DNA of 64,000 nucleotides from Rhinopomastus cyanomelas (taxonomy: Eukaryota > Chordata > Aves > Bucerotiformes > Rhinopomastidae). The stretch is taken from the NCBI GenBank assembly GCA_013400115.1, contig VXBP01003540.1:6665-70664 (forward strand). The letters are read 5' to 3'. Positions 47,196 through 59,160 of this stretch are shown one piece after another. The notes below the pieces were generated by a model. That model was not told where the DNA came from, did no database searches, and saw nothing but the letters and a program-made list of their open reading frames with translations. Numbering within the stretch: the stretch's first letter is position 1; the number at the start of each line of letters is the position of its first letter. The position numbers and the translations under genes were made by a program.

Positions 47196-50100
47196 GATGT
47201 TAGATACCTTTTAAACACTGAACAGCATTACCTGGAGTGAAGAGATGGGTTCCCTTTATTCCAAAAGGGAATATTTAAAAAGTCAGAACTTTCATGTTCT
47301 TTTTAGTGTAAGAACAAAACACCCAAAGGATCCTTTTTCAGGGCTGAGACTAAATTAAATCTGATGAGGCAGGAATGGCCAACAAATTACTGTGTTTATT
47401 TGATCAGGAACCTCCCCAGCCCTTGTTAAAAAATGGGGAGAACTGGCAATCACCTTCTAACTTCCGCTCACCTACCTCACATTAAGATGTTGATCTGTAT
47501 CCTGGCGATATGAACATGCCTTATCTTTCAACCATGACTGACTTACTTCTCGTAGTTCTCTTGATATGTGTCTGACCTCTGCACCTGTGCTTATGTCACA
47601 AATAATTTGAAACAGTGACTTATTCTTCACTTGTTCTTTGAAGGCCATACGTCACTGTTTATTAAACAGTATGGGACACTGTTGGTCAGAAGCAATCATG
47701 GCAAAAACTCTACACATTTCCATACAGAGAAACTTACATCCAAGAATGCTAGAAAATGTAGTCAACATATGAGCTTTCAAAATTATATGCAATTTTCCTT
47801 TGACTGCAAATGAACATTACAAAGCCAATCCATCATAAACTAGCCTGTGCTATTTTCATAGAAATCATTGGGTTGTCTAATTAGAGGTGATCGAGAAGTT
47901 GTGTGCTGGGTGATACTTTGGCAATCAGGATGAGTAAATCAGTTTGTCAATGCAATTAGTATTCTCTGTTAATGTGGTTGCCTGTGGACTGCCTACACTC
48001 CGCTTTTAAGATATATGATTTGCATAGGCTCTTGCTGCAAGAACATGCTGTGCCATCAAAGATGTGAGGGGAAGATGGAGAAGCAGGAACATGCTGCGTG
48101 GCGGAATGAGGAAACTGGAGCTTTGAGATACTGGGGGATTCCAGCTTCAGAGAAAATCTTGGCCTTTTATTATTATTCTAAGATTATCAAAATGGGAAAT
48201 AAAGCAGCAGCAGCAGCCTGCTGTGAGCAAATGGTGCCTGTGAGAAGGTCTGAGGAGCTTGTGTTTTCAGAATGTGGTAGATTGGTCCAGGTGTTTTTAT
48301 GTTAATTATGAATACATTTGCCCTGAAGCATCAGTTCCCAGACCAACAGATCATTATAAACCTTCCAAAACACTAGTGGCTCACTGATGGAGAACTGAGG
48401 AGTTGCTGAATTACACTGCTTGGTGTGTATTATTAGCAGTCTGTGGACTACCAATTGTCCTCTAATCAGTTTAGTCACCACTACTCATCCCTTTCAGTTA
48501 GAGGCTGGAGAAAATTTTAGATTAAATGATTGTTTAGATGTTTCCATACACCCAAGGGCTAAAGCAGATATGGTATTAACAGGGGTAGACATCTGCTCTG
48601 TAATTTGCAAACTTAGAGCATATAGACTATGTTTTTGGGCTAGTAACTACCTAATGGTAGTAAGGAAACTGGCTGAGTCACTGAGATGCTCAGTACATTG
48701 ACACAGGGTGGGGACATGCTCTTCCTTTCTAAGTTTCTAATGTTGAGAAAACCAATAGTAATTTCACTGATATTAACTTTGAAGTTTATGATTCTTAGTA
48801 AAAAACATGCAATGGAAGAAGTTAATAAAAGAGATTTTATAGGAAAGTTAGCAATCAAAAAATAACATTCTAGGTAGAGCACTTGTTCACATCATCAGCC
48901 ATGTAATTCACTCCTGAAAGCCTTAACTCGAGTGGATATAAATAATGGGTTGTTGCAGATACGTTGATGAACAATCAATAGCAATTTTTTACAGGAAGCA
49001 AAATCTTAGGAGCACAAAGAAAATCACTACATCCAATTCTGCTCTTGCTACCGTCATTATCATCACAAGCCCGGTTCCAGCTCAAGAAGTGGAAGGAAAA
49101 GTGAAGATAAACAGAAAACAGTAAAATAAAGAACAGTCCAGACGTCATCATCCCTAAGAAGTAAGGAAGGAGAGATGGAGGAAAAGGGACAGTCCTGTTC
49201 TTTAGGTTAGTAGGTTCTGGGAAATTGCACTTTAACTATGAACCAGAACTGCAGTTTTCAGGAATGTAAGAAAAGCGGAAGGGAAAGTCAGGCATATATG
49301 TGTGTTTCATACCGTGCATGCGCACGTACACCAGAGATGCTTCTGAAAACTGGCTCACATGAGTAGGAAGCCAGATCAGACTGGTCAGCAGGTAACGTGG
49401 GTCTGCTCCTGCATTCGTACGTGTGCACACACTCGTGCACGTTTGAAAATGTACTCACTTAGTCTGGGCACACACTTCCCCAAGTCAGTTATCAAATAAA
49501 TGTGTGAGGGGAAATACTTACAGCTCTAAGGCAAAACCAGCCCAACTTGCTAAGATACCCCTGGAAACAGTCAATGACCAACCCAAAAAGTGTAGAGACC
49601 TAAGACTCTGAAAAATGTGTTGCTATTGGTGCAAAACTGACTGCATTGTGAACATGATCAGCTGCTCTGCAAGCTCTAAATAGCTGTAGTGTGCAAAACA
49701 CACTCCCTACTGCTACAAAAATTAGGTTAAGACAGGGTAGTATTATTAGAAAAAAAGAAGATAGCATTATAGATGGCTCAGACAAGACTTGTGATGATAA
49801 CATATCTGTCTTCTCTCTTTGCTATTAGCTATTAAACAATACAACAGTACTTCATGTATTGTGCCTGTCTATTTAAATTACTGGGGTTTTTATTACGGTG
49901 GATTTGTACAACAGTGGCAGCTGTTAGCTCTGCTGGCATCTGGGGCTTTGTGCTTGGTGCCAGTGGCACTGGCCCGTTCTGCCCTCCTTGGTGCTGCACC
50001 TTGCACTGATCTGTGCTGCACCAGGCACCTGAATGCTGCACTGCCCATGCAGTTTTCTCTCATTAATCCTGAAAGTCACCTACTGTGAGATGCCTTACAG

Positions 50101-51693
50101 TGTCACTTCTTGGCTCTTGCTGTCATGTGTAGCAGACTACTCCCTGTGCTGAAGTTTTTACAGTCCAGTGAGAGCCTGGAATGTGAAAAGCAGAAAATAC
50201 CCAGCTAAAGGAAAAAAACATGTATTGTTTTGCCATTCAGACCTCAGCCCAGCTGTTGACAGAGACTTGCTTCCTCATCTCACAAGACAGTGGCTTCACC
50301 ATCTGAGAGCACGGGTTTTTTCCTTATGTTCACTGGAGTCACGCCACAGCGTGGAACTCCGCAGTGTGCCTGTATTATCTAAGCAAGGGGCAAGAGCTAT
50401 AGTCACAGACATGAATCCAGTATTTAAGTACAGAATAAGGACTCGAAGAAGCATAGGGCTTCTGTTCAAGACCATTAACTCTAATGAAAATGCACATTTT
50501 TCATTAGGCTCTAATAGCCTGCTGCAAAGTAGGACACCTGCTGCGCAGTGTTTGTAGAGACAAATTGCTCATCAGTCAGTGAAGACCTCTACTGCGGACA
50601 GGCAGTGCTACAGCCAGCTTTCGAGCATTTTCAGCTACATTGAATTATTTTAACTCATTGAATTGCTATGTAGTGAGTAAGAAAATATGTTTTATTTACA
50701 CAGTATTCAATGTGGAAATGCAAAGTGAACTTTGCAATGAGTCCATTTTGTTTATACAGGAGAGTTATTGCTCGGATTAGCCTCATGACTTCTGTTTTTC
50801 TAAGGTTCAAGAAGTTTTGATTTTAAATTGAAAGCTGGTAATGAACTGAATCAATCATTCTTTTAGAAATGGATTTTATAACCCCATTACCAGGGCCCCA
50901 TGCACCCTAAATCTTAATGACAGGAGCTGCTATACTGGAGCACAAAGCCCCGCTGATCTGTGTTGAGTGAGTTATTCACACAGACCAAAATTGCAGGACT
51001 AGAAAAATACATACACATCTACACACAAACGTGTGTGTGTGTCCACATGCACATAACTATATATGAGATCATGTAATTGATAAGCTTAAATAATTTGCTC
51101 AGATTCACTCATGTTAATGGTACTAGACACGGAAAACAGAACCGAATCGTACTTAACCCGCCTCAAACATGTAGTAGCTGCCACACTTCTTTCAGCAAGA
51201 AAATAGAGCTGTAGCATTGCTTGCCACGTGCAAATCAATGAAGGCCCACTGTTTTATGACAACGGAGAATAGGATGTAAAATCTATTTAGAAAAAACATC
51301 TGAAGCAATTCCTTATTTCCATAACTAGTGATAATATTGAAATCAGGAGTGCCTTTCTGGGTTGAAATTAAGAAAGTGATATTTTAAAGGAGAAATTTCT
51401 AGTTGGGGATAAGAAATACTGAACTTGATGGAACATCAGAAGGTTAAATAATGATCGCTTAGAAAATAATACTGGACCCTGGACAAATGTTATAACTGCC
51501 TACCAATATTTTAATGTTGTCAGGATGAAGGATTAGTTGTATTTTTCAATGTTTAAGCTTGTTTGTATGAGAGAGAAATTGCTAGAAGGAAAGGGGGTAA
51601 ATCACTAAACCTGAAAAATTCCCCCAGTAAGATGAATGCAAGAAATTTTAGACATCTTTATTTTCAAGGAACACTCCTGGCCAGATTTCTTAT
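47196..51693. other. Long unique non-coding stretch, no gene seen
   Basis: About 4.5 kb with no CR1. Open frames are short (129 codons at most, 50168-50557) and unrecognised. A perfect 10-bp inverted repeat with a 7-base loop lies at 50481-50507. A GT run of six units lies at 51031-51042. The sequence near 47850-47990 is rich in ATTAG and TTAAT motifs. Confidence 0.5.
50481..50507. repeat. Perfect 10-bp inverted repeat (homeodomain-like half sites)
   Basis: CTAATGAAAA and TTTTCATTAG face each other across a 7-base loop. Each arm ends in a TAATGA/TCATTA core of the kind bound by homeodomain proteins. One such structure is near chance expectation for a window this size. Confidence 0.6.
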
Positions 51694-51804
51694 ATCATAG
51701 AATCATAGAATCATTAGGGTTTGGAAGGGATCTCGAAAGATCATCTAGTCCAATCCCCCTGCCACAGCAGGATCACCCAGACCAAGTCACAGAATCATAG
51801 AACG
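51694..51804 (-). mobile_element. Very short CR1 3' tail, minus strand
   Basis: Tail units read backwards at 51694-51715, then the 3' untranslated region 'GGTTTGGAAGGGATCTCGAA' to 'GACCAAGTCAC'. Another tail-like unit (AGAATCATAGAACG) follows directly at 51791-51804. Close to the 59091 copy, so the same young subfamily. Confidence 0.93.
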
Positions 51805-53154
51805 TTTGATAGACTCATGGTTATTAGAGAGACACAATTTCATTTAAGAAACAATTTCACTGTTGTGACTGCACAGCAGTGTGAAACTCCTCATGATAAG
51901 CCTGAGAAATATTTACATATTTGATTCTCCACGTGATAATAGTGCTGTATGTTGATGTCATGTTGTTGGATTAGACTATTTATTACAAAGGTTTATTGTA
52001 CATAGTTCTCTGTAAAGAAGGTGTAAACTTCTGTGTAAAACAAATGAAAGCAAGGCTGAAAAAGCTGAAGGTAAAGTGTTTTTTCACACTTTTCCCTTGT
52101 GAGATGTGACTCTATAAAGTAATTTGGGAGCTTTGTATTACAGCATGGTAAATGGCATCATTATATTGGCTTGATGTTACTGTCAAATCCATGCATCTTC
52201 TGCTTAATCTGGCTGAGCTATGGGATGCATGGAAACCTCATTTCAGTAAAGGTGCTTCATACGACAGGCTTTTGGAAAAGCATTTGACTTTTGAACACTG
52301 ACCATGAATTCAGTCCTAGTTTTCAGGTATTACATACACAGGGTAAGAAGAGTTGCGAAATACCTCCTCATTTTTAAGTGAATGGTATGAGCAGGCTACT
52401 AAATGCTTCAGGGGCTTAAGACAAGAGCCTAATAAGATAAGATAAGACAAAGTGAAAGCCTAGAAGCTGGCACCTCATTATATTAAAGAGGCTGGAAAAG
52501 AATTGCTAACACATGACCTTTAATAAACGAACCTCTTTTCCTTTCCCTCATCCTCTCATACATAATCAAGAGTGGACGCAGCAAAAGGAAATCAGACCAA
52601 GGAGCAACAAATCAAAGACTACTTCCACTCTTGCTGTGTCTGATATAATGCGTTCTCAGATCCATATTCCTTTCACTCAGCCACGTGTGTCCATGGCAAT
52701 GCTGCTGATCATTAGGTCTGTAAGTTAATTATTTAGAGTGATGCACTGCAGATACTACATGTGAGTGTTGTAGCAGCCGTAGCCCATAAAACTAAGTGCA
52801 TTTGTTCCTGTATGAATATTCCCACTCAGTGACTGGTCACAGTCAAACCTTTCTATGTTCTTATCTACATTTGCTAGACTTTCAACACTCAGTTTTATCA
52901 ACGTGTTTTCTTTGTAAGGCCTGGTATTTCACTGTAACTTTTCAATCCTCCAGGGGTTTTGCTCTGAGCTGATGATCCTGAGGAGGTTGCACTGTGTCTG
53001 TGTAATGACTAATGTGTTATGTCCAACAAAATGAATTAGAGACAGAAAAACATTCAGAGTTGCAGCCTTTGGGAGATGAGCTATTGTGAGTTCAGTTTAG
53101 CCCTCACCTCACCAGAACCACCCCTCCCTCGGCTGCTTTTGAAAGACGCCCAAG
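51805..53154. other. Unique non-coding sequence, no gene seen
   Basis: AT-rich DNA. Three consecutive GATAA motifs lie near 52434-52449. No gene or repeat family recognised. Confidence 0.55.
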
Positions 53155-53383
53155 GGACTAGATAGAAAGAAGACATTTTTTACTATAAGGGTGTTAAAAC
53201 ACTGTCACATGTTGCCCAGGGACATGGTTTATGCCTCATCCTTGGAAACATTCAAGGTCTGGCTGGGTGGGGCTCTGACTGACATGATCTAGTTAAAGCT
53301 GTCCCTGCTTACTGAATGGGCACATGGACTAGATAACCTTTGAGGGTCCCTCCTGACCTGAACTATTTTGATTCTATAATTTT
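53155..53383 (+). mobile_element. Older CR1 3' end, plus strand
   Basis: The 'TGTTGCCCAGGGACATGG', 'AACATTCAAGGTCTGGCTGG' and 'GACTAGATAACCTTTGAGGG' blocks are the C-terminal domain and 3' untranslated region of an older CR1 group. The tail is reduced to one or two units near 53368-53383. Confidence 0.9.
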
Positions 53384-54162
53384 TGCCAGCTGGATGTCTG
53401 CAAGGACAAGTGTTCCACTCAACCATTTGGACTGCTCTCCATCTCACCATTTCTCTTGTGAGTCCTAGCACCTGTGCCACTTATCTAACCTCAATCTTGC
53501 TTTTTGGGTAGTAGCTCTTACTTTAGCCCTGGGAACAACATTTAACTTGAAGTAGCATGACTTGGGCAGTAGACTGTGTTATCTGTGCATCTTTCCCTTG
53601 TTTAGGCTATCTGCAGTATCTCCACCTATCATCACATCATTCAAAGCAGGCTTACTCAAAGCAACAAGTGTGAGTGAAGCTTTATTAGAACTATGAATGT
53701 GTAAAAATGATGTCATGTTCCCAAAAATACAGTACAAATAAGGAGCTATTTCCAGACTTCTGTCTAGACATCTCCTTGGGACTGGTGCTGGTAGTTTGGA
53801 ATGGGAAAATTTTGCCCAAGAACAAAAGTCTGTTTGTTTATTTGAGACAGACATTAAACAGTTTTAAGAGTCTCTTTTCTTGTGATTACCTTTCAAACAT
53901 AAATCCAGCCGTAGAAATGCAAGTAAAAGAGAGAGCAACACTTATGTACTTCATTTTCCTCATGTATGTCATGTAATGGAGTTGCACTGAGGGGTGCCTC
54001 CTCTCCTCAAAGCTAATTGTGTTATTCCTTAGGAGCTGAGGCAAAACATGTGCCTGCTGTAATGACATTGCTGTTGTTCAGAAACCTTTTGTGTTCAGTG
54101 CATCATCCATCACTTTTTCTGGTTGTCTAGGGTGCATTATTAGGATGCTCCTCTCTGCTGCT
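53384..54162. other. Unique non-coding sequence, no gene seen
   Basis: Nothing recognisable; short random frames only. Confidence 0.55.
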
Positions 54163-54533
54163 TCACAGAATCACAGAATCACTCTGGTTGGAAAAGACCC
54201 CTGGGATCATCAAGCCCAACCATCCACCCCACCTTACAAGTTCACCCCTAAACCAGATCCCTCAACACCTCATCCAAACAGTCTTTAAACTCATCCAGGG
54301 ATGGTGACTCAACCACTCCCCGGGAAGCCCATTCCAGTGCCTGACCACCCTTTCTGTGAAAAAAATTCTTCCTAATATCTAGTCTAAACCTACCCTGTTG
54401 TTATGTGAACCCCTTCCCTCTTGCTCTATCACTAATTGCTTGTGAGAAGAGACCAGCACCAACCACTCCACAACATCCTTCCAGGTAGTTGTAGAGAGTG
54501 ATGAGGTCTCCTCTCAGCCTCCTCTTCCTTCCA
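54163..54533 (-). mobile_element. CR1 3' end, minus strand, distinct subfamily
   Basis: Tail units 'CACAGAATCACAGAATCAC' read backwards, followed by 'TGGTTGGAAAAGACCCCTGG' and the C-terminal domain to about 54533. The 3' untranslated region is longer than in the 'FLCDLV' copies, marking another subfamily. Confidence 0.92.
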
Positions 54534-55234
54534 CATGATCTTACATTCACCCTGAGAGTCCCAGGACAGCATTAAAATCATATTTCCACGTGAGTTGTGC
54601 TGGTTTCTCTTACATTCAAAGACCCTCTTTAACTGTTTCCCCTTTGCTATGGAAAGCAACAGGTTTTCCAAGCTGCTGTCTTCACACTTACAGAGCCTCT
54701 CTGGAACTCTATACAACAGACACTTGAAACCTCTGACCACTATCTTCCCCTTAGGCATCACCTCTTCTGCTGGAGAGGCAATATGAACAACAGACTTATT
54801 TCCTTTGAAGAGTCCTGTTAAGCTTCTAAAGGAGCATAGTGCCTATTTAATAACAAAAATTGTAAATGATAACATCTACAGAAACCATCAGCTTCTGCTC
54901 ACAGGTTCTGTACTAAGGCAGCACATTGTACCCATTGTGTTCAATGTGCCTACCAGAAACCAGAGCCCCTCAGCTTCACTAGGACCAAACCACTCCTGCA
55001 CATTTCCAGGAAAATACTTTCAAGTGGACAGAGTTCCAGATACCTAAAAGGTTATTTGCTCCAGCAGTTGTGTGAGGTTTTATGTACTTCAGTGTGAAAT
55101 GCACAGATAAACTGTTAAATGGACGAATGCATGTGCAGTAGAGTGTATTAAACACCTTTATTTTTGAAGGGAGGTTGGTGGCTAGAAAACAGATTTTGTA
55201 GGCGTAATTTTGGATTCCAGCTGCTAAGCAGACG
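54534..55234. other. Unique non-coding sequence, no gene seen
   Basis: Nothing recognisable between two CR1 fragments. Confidence 0.5.
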
Positions 55235-55312
55235 CATCCCTGCCCATGGAAGTGGGGTTGGAACCAGATGATCTCTGAGGTCTCTTCCAACCCAAACGAT
55301 TCTGTGATTTTG
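55235..55312 (+). mobile_element. Very short CR1 3' tail, plus strand
   Basis: About 75 bases: 'GTTGGAACCAGATGATCTCT', 'GGTCTCTTCCAACCC' and a degenerate tail near 55298-55310. This is the 3' end of a diverged CR1. Confidence 0.85.
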
Positions 55313-56509
55313 GATGGCAAGATGCCAGTGCTTTGCTATGCACCACACTTGGCCTGACTAGTTGGAAAATCATGGGGTTGCTCTGGCACAGTGTGAAACA
55401 CGTAGCTACAATGATCAAGGAACTATGGCTGGCAGGGGACAAACCAAATAAGTGCTATAATCAGTAATCCTTTATTGTGCTGAAAGGGATTTCGCTAAGA
55501 CCTAAGATACTAAGAGTTACTGGAGGTACTTGACACTTTGAGTTCAGGGAGAAGAAATGATTCAGAGGAGATGGAAGGCCTGGCACATAACCAGCTGGCT
55601 CTTGAAAAGCTTAGGGTAGCTGTCAAATGGCTACAGATTCTTACAGAGATCAAAGTCTCCAGCCTTTAAAGTACATTAAGTATGCACTGTTTGTTTGAGT
55701 GGTGGCTGTGCACTGAAGTACATCCCAGGGTGTGGGGTTCAGCTATCTGGAATGAGACTTGGACAAGAGTATGCCTAGCACCTCCCTATCCTGAGCATTT
55801 TACTTTTCCCTCTGTGGAAATTGTGCATGTTGGAGGGGAAGAAGGCTGTGTGCCTGAATCTTGCTCTGCAGATATGTAAGAATTGATAAGAGCACAGGCA
55901 GCAGAACACAGACATTTGGAAGTGTTCCCAAGCCCATTGAGTGAGACAAGCCAACAGGACCAGAAACCTAAATAATAAGAATAATATGGTTTAATGGCTT
56001 ATGAAACTATTAGTTATACATAGCAAAACATAAAACAAAACAACAAATGAAATTTACAGCTTTTTATGGTAAATACTAAAAAATGAGTTTGAGGCATGAA
56101 CACAGTGGAGCTATGTTATCCAGATGCCATCTTCCTAGACACAGCAGAGAGCTCAGTGCTGGATTTTTACTGAAAATGTACATGCATGCTTCCATCCAAA
56201 GGAACCTCTAAACCAATGAAAATGCATATTAATACCTATATTCTCTCCAAATTTCTAGCACTTTGAGCGATAAAGACTGACAATACAGGCAGTACAGTTC
56301 CTTTGGCTTTTCCAGTCTGACCTTGGCAACAAGAACCAATAACATTTTAGGTGCTAGCTTCTGCGTTTTCATTCCCAGTACGCAAGTAACGAGAACTACT
56401 GCCTCCCAGGCAGTTTACCGCTGAAATGATGTTTTTGCTGTTAGGGAAAAAAACCCATCCAGGCCATGCAGCGTAAGATCAGAAGTCCTGTATTTAACAG
56501 TACACTGCG
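55313..56509. other. Unique non-coding sequence, no gene seen
   Basis: AT-rich DNA; no recognised exon or repeat. Confidence 0.55.
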
Positions 56510-56900
56510 TAGAATGCTTTACTGAAGACAATACAGACCATATCCACTGCTCTGCCATCATCCATCCACCTGGTTATGCCCTCATAAAAGGCTATCAGGT
56601 TGGTCATGTGTGATTTCCCTTTGGTTAAGCCCTACTGACTGTCCCTAATAACCCTCCTGTCCTTGCTGTGCCTGGAGACAGCTTCTAGGACAAATTGTTC
56701 CATCAGCTTTCCTGGGATGGAGGCAAGTCTGATCAGTCTACAGTTTCCTGGGTCCTCCTTCCTACCCTTTTTGAAGATTGGAGTGACATTTGTTATCCTC
56801 TAGTCCACAGGCACCTCTCCTGGTCCCCATGACTTAGCAAAGATGATGGTGAGTAACCTAGCAATGTCTTCCACCATCTCTGTTAGCACTTGTGGAGACA
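56510..56900 (-). mobile_element. Old CR1 internal fragment, minus strand
   Basis: An internal ORF2 piece without 3' end. Reading backwards it covers the region from just after motif A to the 'LPxxWK' linker, including blocks equivalent to 'QHGF', 'EQLV' and 'GNYRPVSLTS' (near 56735-56765). Frames are closed. Lack of both ends suggests later deletion. Confidence 0.87.
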
Positions 56901-57134
56901 TAAAGATAGTTTATATGGAAAAGTTATATCATACTGTCATCCAAAGAAAAGGAGCAAAAAACATGAGGAAATTGTGCAGAACAAGAGACTGAATCCCCAT
57001 CTGAGTTTTGGGGGGTTTTATATGTGAAGGGAAATAATCATTGCTGTTTTTTACCTCTCCCAGTCTAGGTGACTGCTCTGTCAGTTGATCTGTCCTCTCT
57101 AGGACTAAAGAGAATTTAATCTTTAGGACTCATT
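56901..57134. other. Unique non-coding spacer
   Basis: Short stretch between two CR1 pieces; nothing recognisable. Confidence 0.5.
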
Positions 57135-57287
57135 TTGCCTGGGGAGGTGGTGGGAGCCCCATCCCTGGTGTCATTTAACGTCAGACTTGAGTGCCTGACC
57201 TAGATAAAGTTTTTCTTTGTAGGGAGGTTAGACTAGATGACCTCTAGAGAGCCCTTCCAGCCTAGAACATTCTATGAGTCTATGATT
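57135..57287 (+). mobile_element. Old CR1 3' end, plus strand
   Basis: 'GGGGAGGTGGTGGGAGCCCC' is the CR1 C-terminal region and 'GACTAGATGACCTCTAGAG' the 3' untranslated region. Two tail units (ATTCTATG, TCTATGATT) lie at 57269-57287. Diverged. Confidence 0.87.
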
Positions 57288-59090
57288 CCCAGCCCTCTGG
57301 AACTTCTTTCATTGCAGACTGCTTTTCCAAGTATTTCTTAACCCAGCTCAGACCCATTAGGTTCTTTTCTTCAAGACTAAACCCCATGCAGCCACATGTA
57401 TGTAAGGTATACACGTATGCCCATAAAGACATACACACATACAGACTACTGAAGGCAGATCTGTTTCTGACTGTGAGGAACAGCAGATTGATGCAAGCTG
57501 ATTCAACAGACACAAAGTTCCTTCCCCTGCCATAGACTCTTTATTTCACAGTTAGTGCCATAGAGGCTTTCTGAAATGGAAGCTGCATTCAGATTTTTTT
57601 CCCTTATTTTCTTTTCATGCCCTCCCTAGGTATTAGTGGATTTCTACCTTACCATCAGCCTGAGCAGGGATCTTTTAAGTTGTGCACACTGATGACTTAC
57701 TGCAGTAAGTCACATGGTCATTCATTTGCTTCAGTTTTTGCCCCACATTTATTTTAGAAACTAATTTGAGATACACTGACTTGAAGAGTTAATTAAATTC
57801 AGGAGGCCAAGTAATGGGCCCAGCAAGGTCTGTTAGCACTGGCTGGTGAGGGAACAGGCAGATATTTATAGTACATAAAACAGAGATGAAGTCAGAAGTA
57901 ATCCAAGATCCTTGGTGCATTATAACACGATATATTGCAAAATACATGAAACACAACAGTAAACACATCAATAACTCAGTTTGCAAAAGACAGCTGGGAC
58001 TGCAGAGGTAATGGAGGAGGAGGTGTAGCTCTCCCTAGGTAACAGGTCTGTTATCCCTGTATCAAAAATGCAAACTGGGGGAAAGCAAGACAACACTAAG
58101 ATCCATTTCATGGACCCTCTTGGAGAAGCTGGATTTTCTCTCCCACTACAATGATGTGAATTTCTGTAGGCATTCAACAGGGTGTTTTGTTGGATGAAGA
58201 CAAAAGAAAATGTGTCACCTGTTTGCAGGATGCGGAAAGCTGACCCATCCTACCTGAACCACTTAAGAGAATCCCATAAGTTCAGTGCAATGGCTCAGCA
58301 ATATATGTTGCTAGTCCTACCTGGAAAGTGATATGTATAAGAAAGCAAGGCCTGCTTATCACCCTTCCTTGGAGTCCCTCACATTACTGCGTGTTAAATG
58401 TCCCTTTATTCCACAACTACTGTTTTGCATAATTTTTCCATTACTGGAAGGTGTTCCATGCTATGCTTTTGCCAGCGTGGCAGTAGGAGAGGGAGCACAC
58501 AACTTACCCTCTAGCCTGCTGAGACATAACTTTCTTATGAAGACATTAGAAAGTACATAAGAACTTTCTTATGAAGACATAAGAAAGTACATTTTCAAAT
58601 ACACTTGGATGTTTCTATGTCACAGCCCTGAAAACAATGACAGGAATATTAATGTGTATTTAGGGTCTGAATTTATACACCTGATTGTAGAGGTCTGGAC
58701 TTGGGTGCTTTCATTGGGGAACTTATCTGCATGCTTGCACCCTACGTGCTGTGAAATATATTATATAAAGGTTTATGTAGGAAATGGTATCATTAAGGAG
58801 TGAGGTCAGGCTATTCCTGCCTTTCATTTGGATCATAACATTCGACAAAACAGACGGCACGTACATATCTTTGTTAGTCCCATTCTGTTACCACAAAAGC
58901 GAAGCAGGCACTCATGTTTATGGAATTTTCCCCTGCATATTCTCTTGAAAGTCTAGGTATGAACATTAATAGTTCTGTATCCACAGTGCTCTACTGTATT
59001 GCCCTTTTAACTTTGTTGTTGTTGGTGTTAAGTGGGTGGTTTAGGGCTATCAAAACTGCAGAACAGATTCATTACTGTGACTTACTACCT
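57288..59090. other. Unique non-coding sequence with a tandem hairpin repeat
   Basis: No gene recognised. It contains the tandem hairpin repeat at 58528-58590, listed separately. Confidence 0.55.
58528..58590. repeat. 34-bp tandem duplication, each unit a hairpin
   Basis: Unit 1 is 58528-58561 and unit 2 starts at 58562. Within unit 2, ACTTTCTTATG and CATAAGAAAGT form a perfect 11-bp stem with an AAGA loop. Unit 1 has the same stem with one mismatch. The junction between units also forms an 8-bp inverted repeat (CATAAGAA and TTCTTATG). Confidence 0.93.
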
Positions 59091-59160
59091 CATAGATCAT
59101 AGGGTTTGGAAGGGACCTCGAAAGGTCATCTAGTCCAATCCCCCTGCCACAGCAGGATCA
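59091..59160 (-). mobile_element. Very short CR1 3' tail, minus strand
   Basis: Decayed tail units, then 'GGTTTGGAAGGGACCTCGAA' to 'CCACAGCAGGATCA': about 70 bases of 3' untranslated region. Nearly identical to the 51694 copy. Confidence 0.93.
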
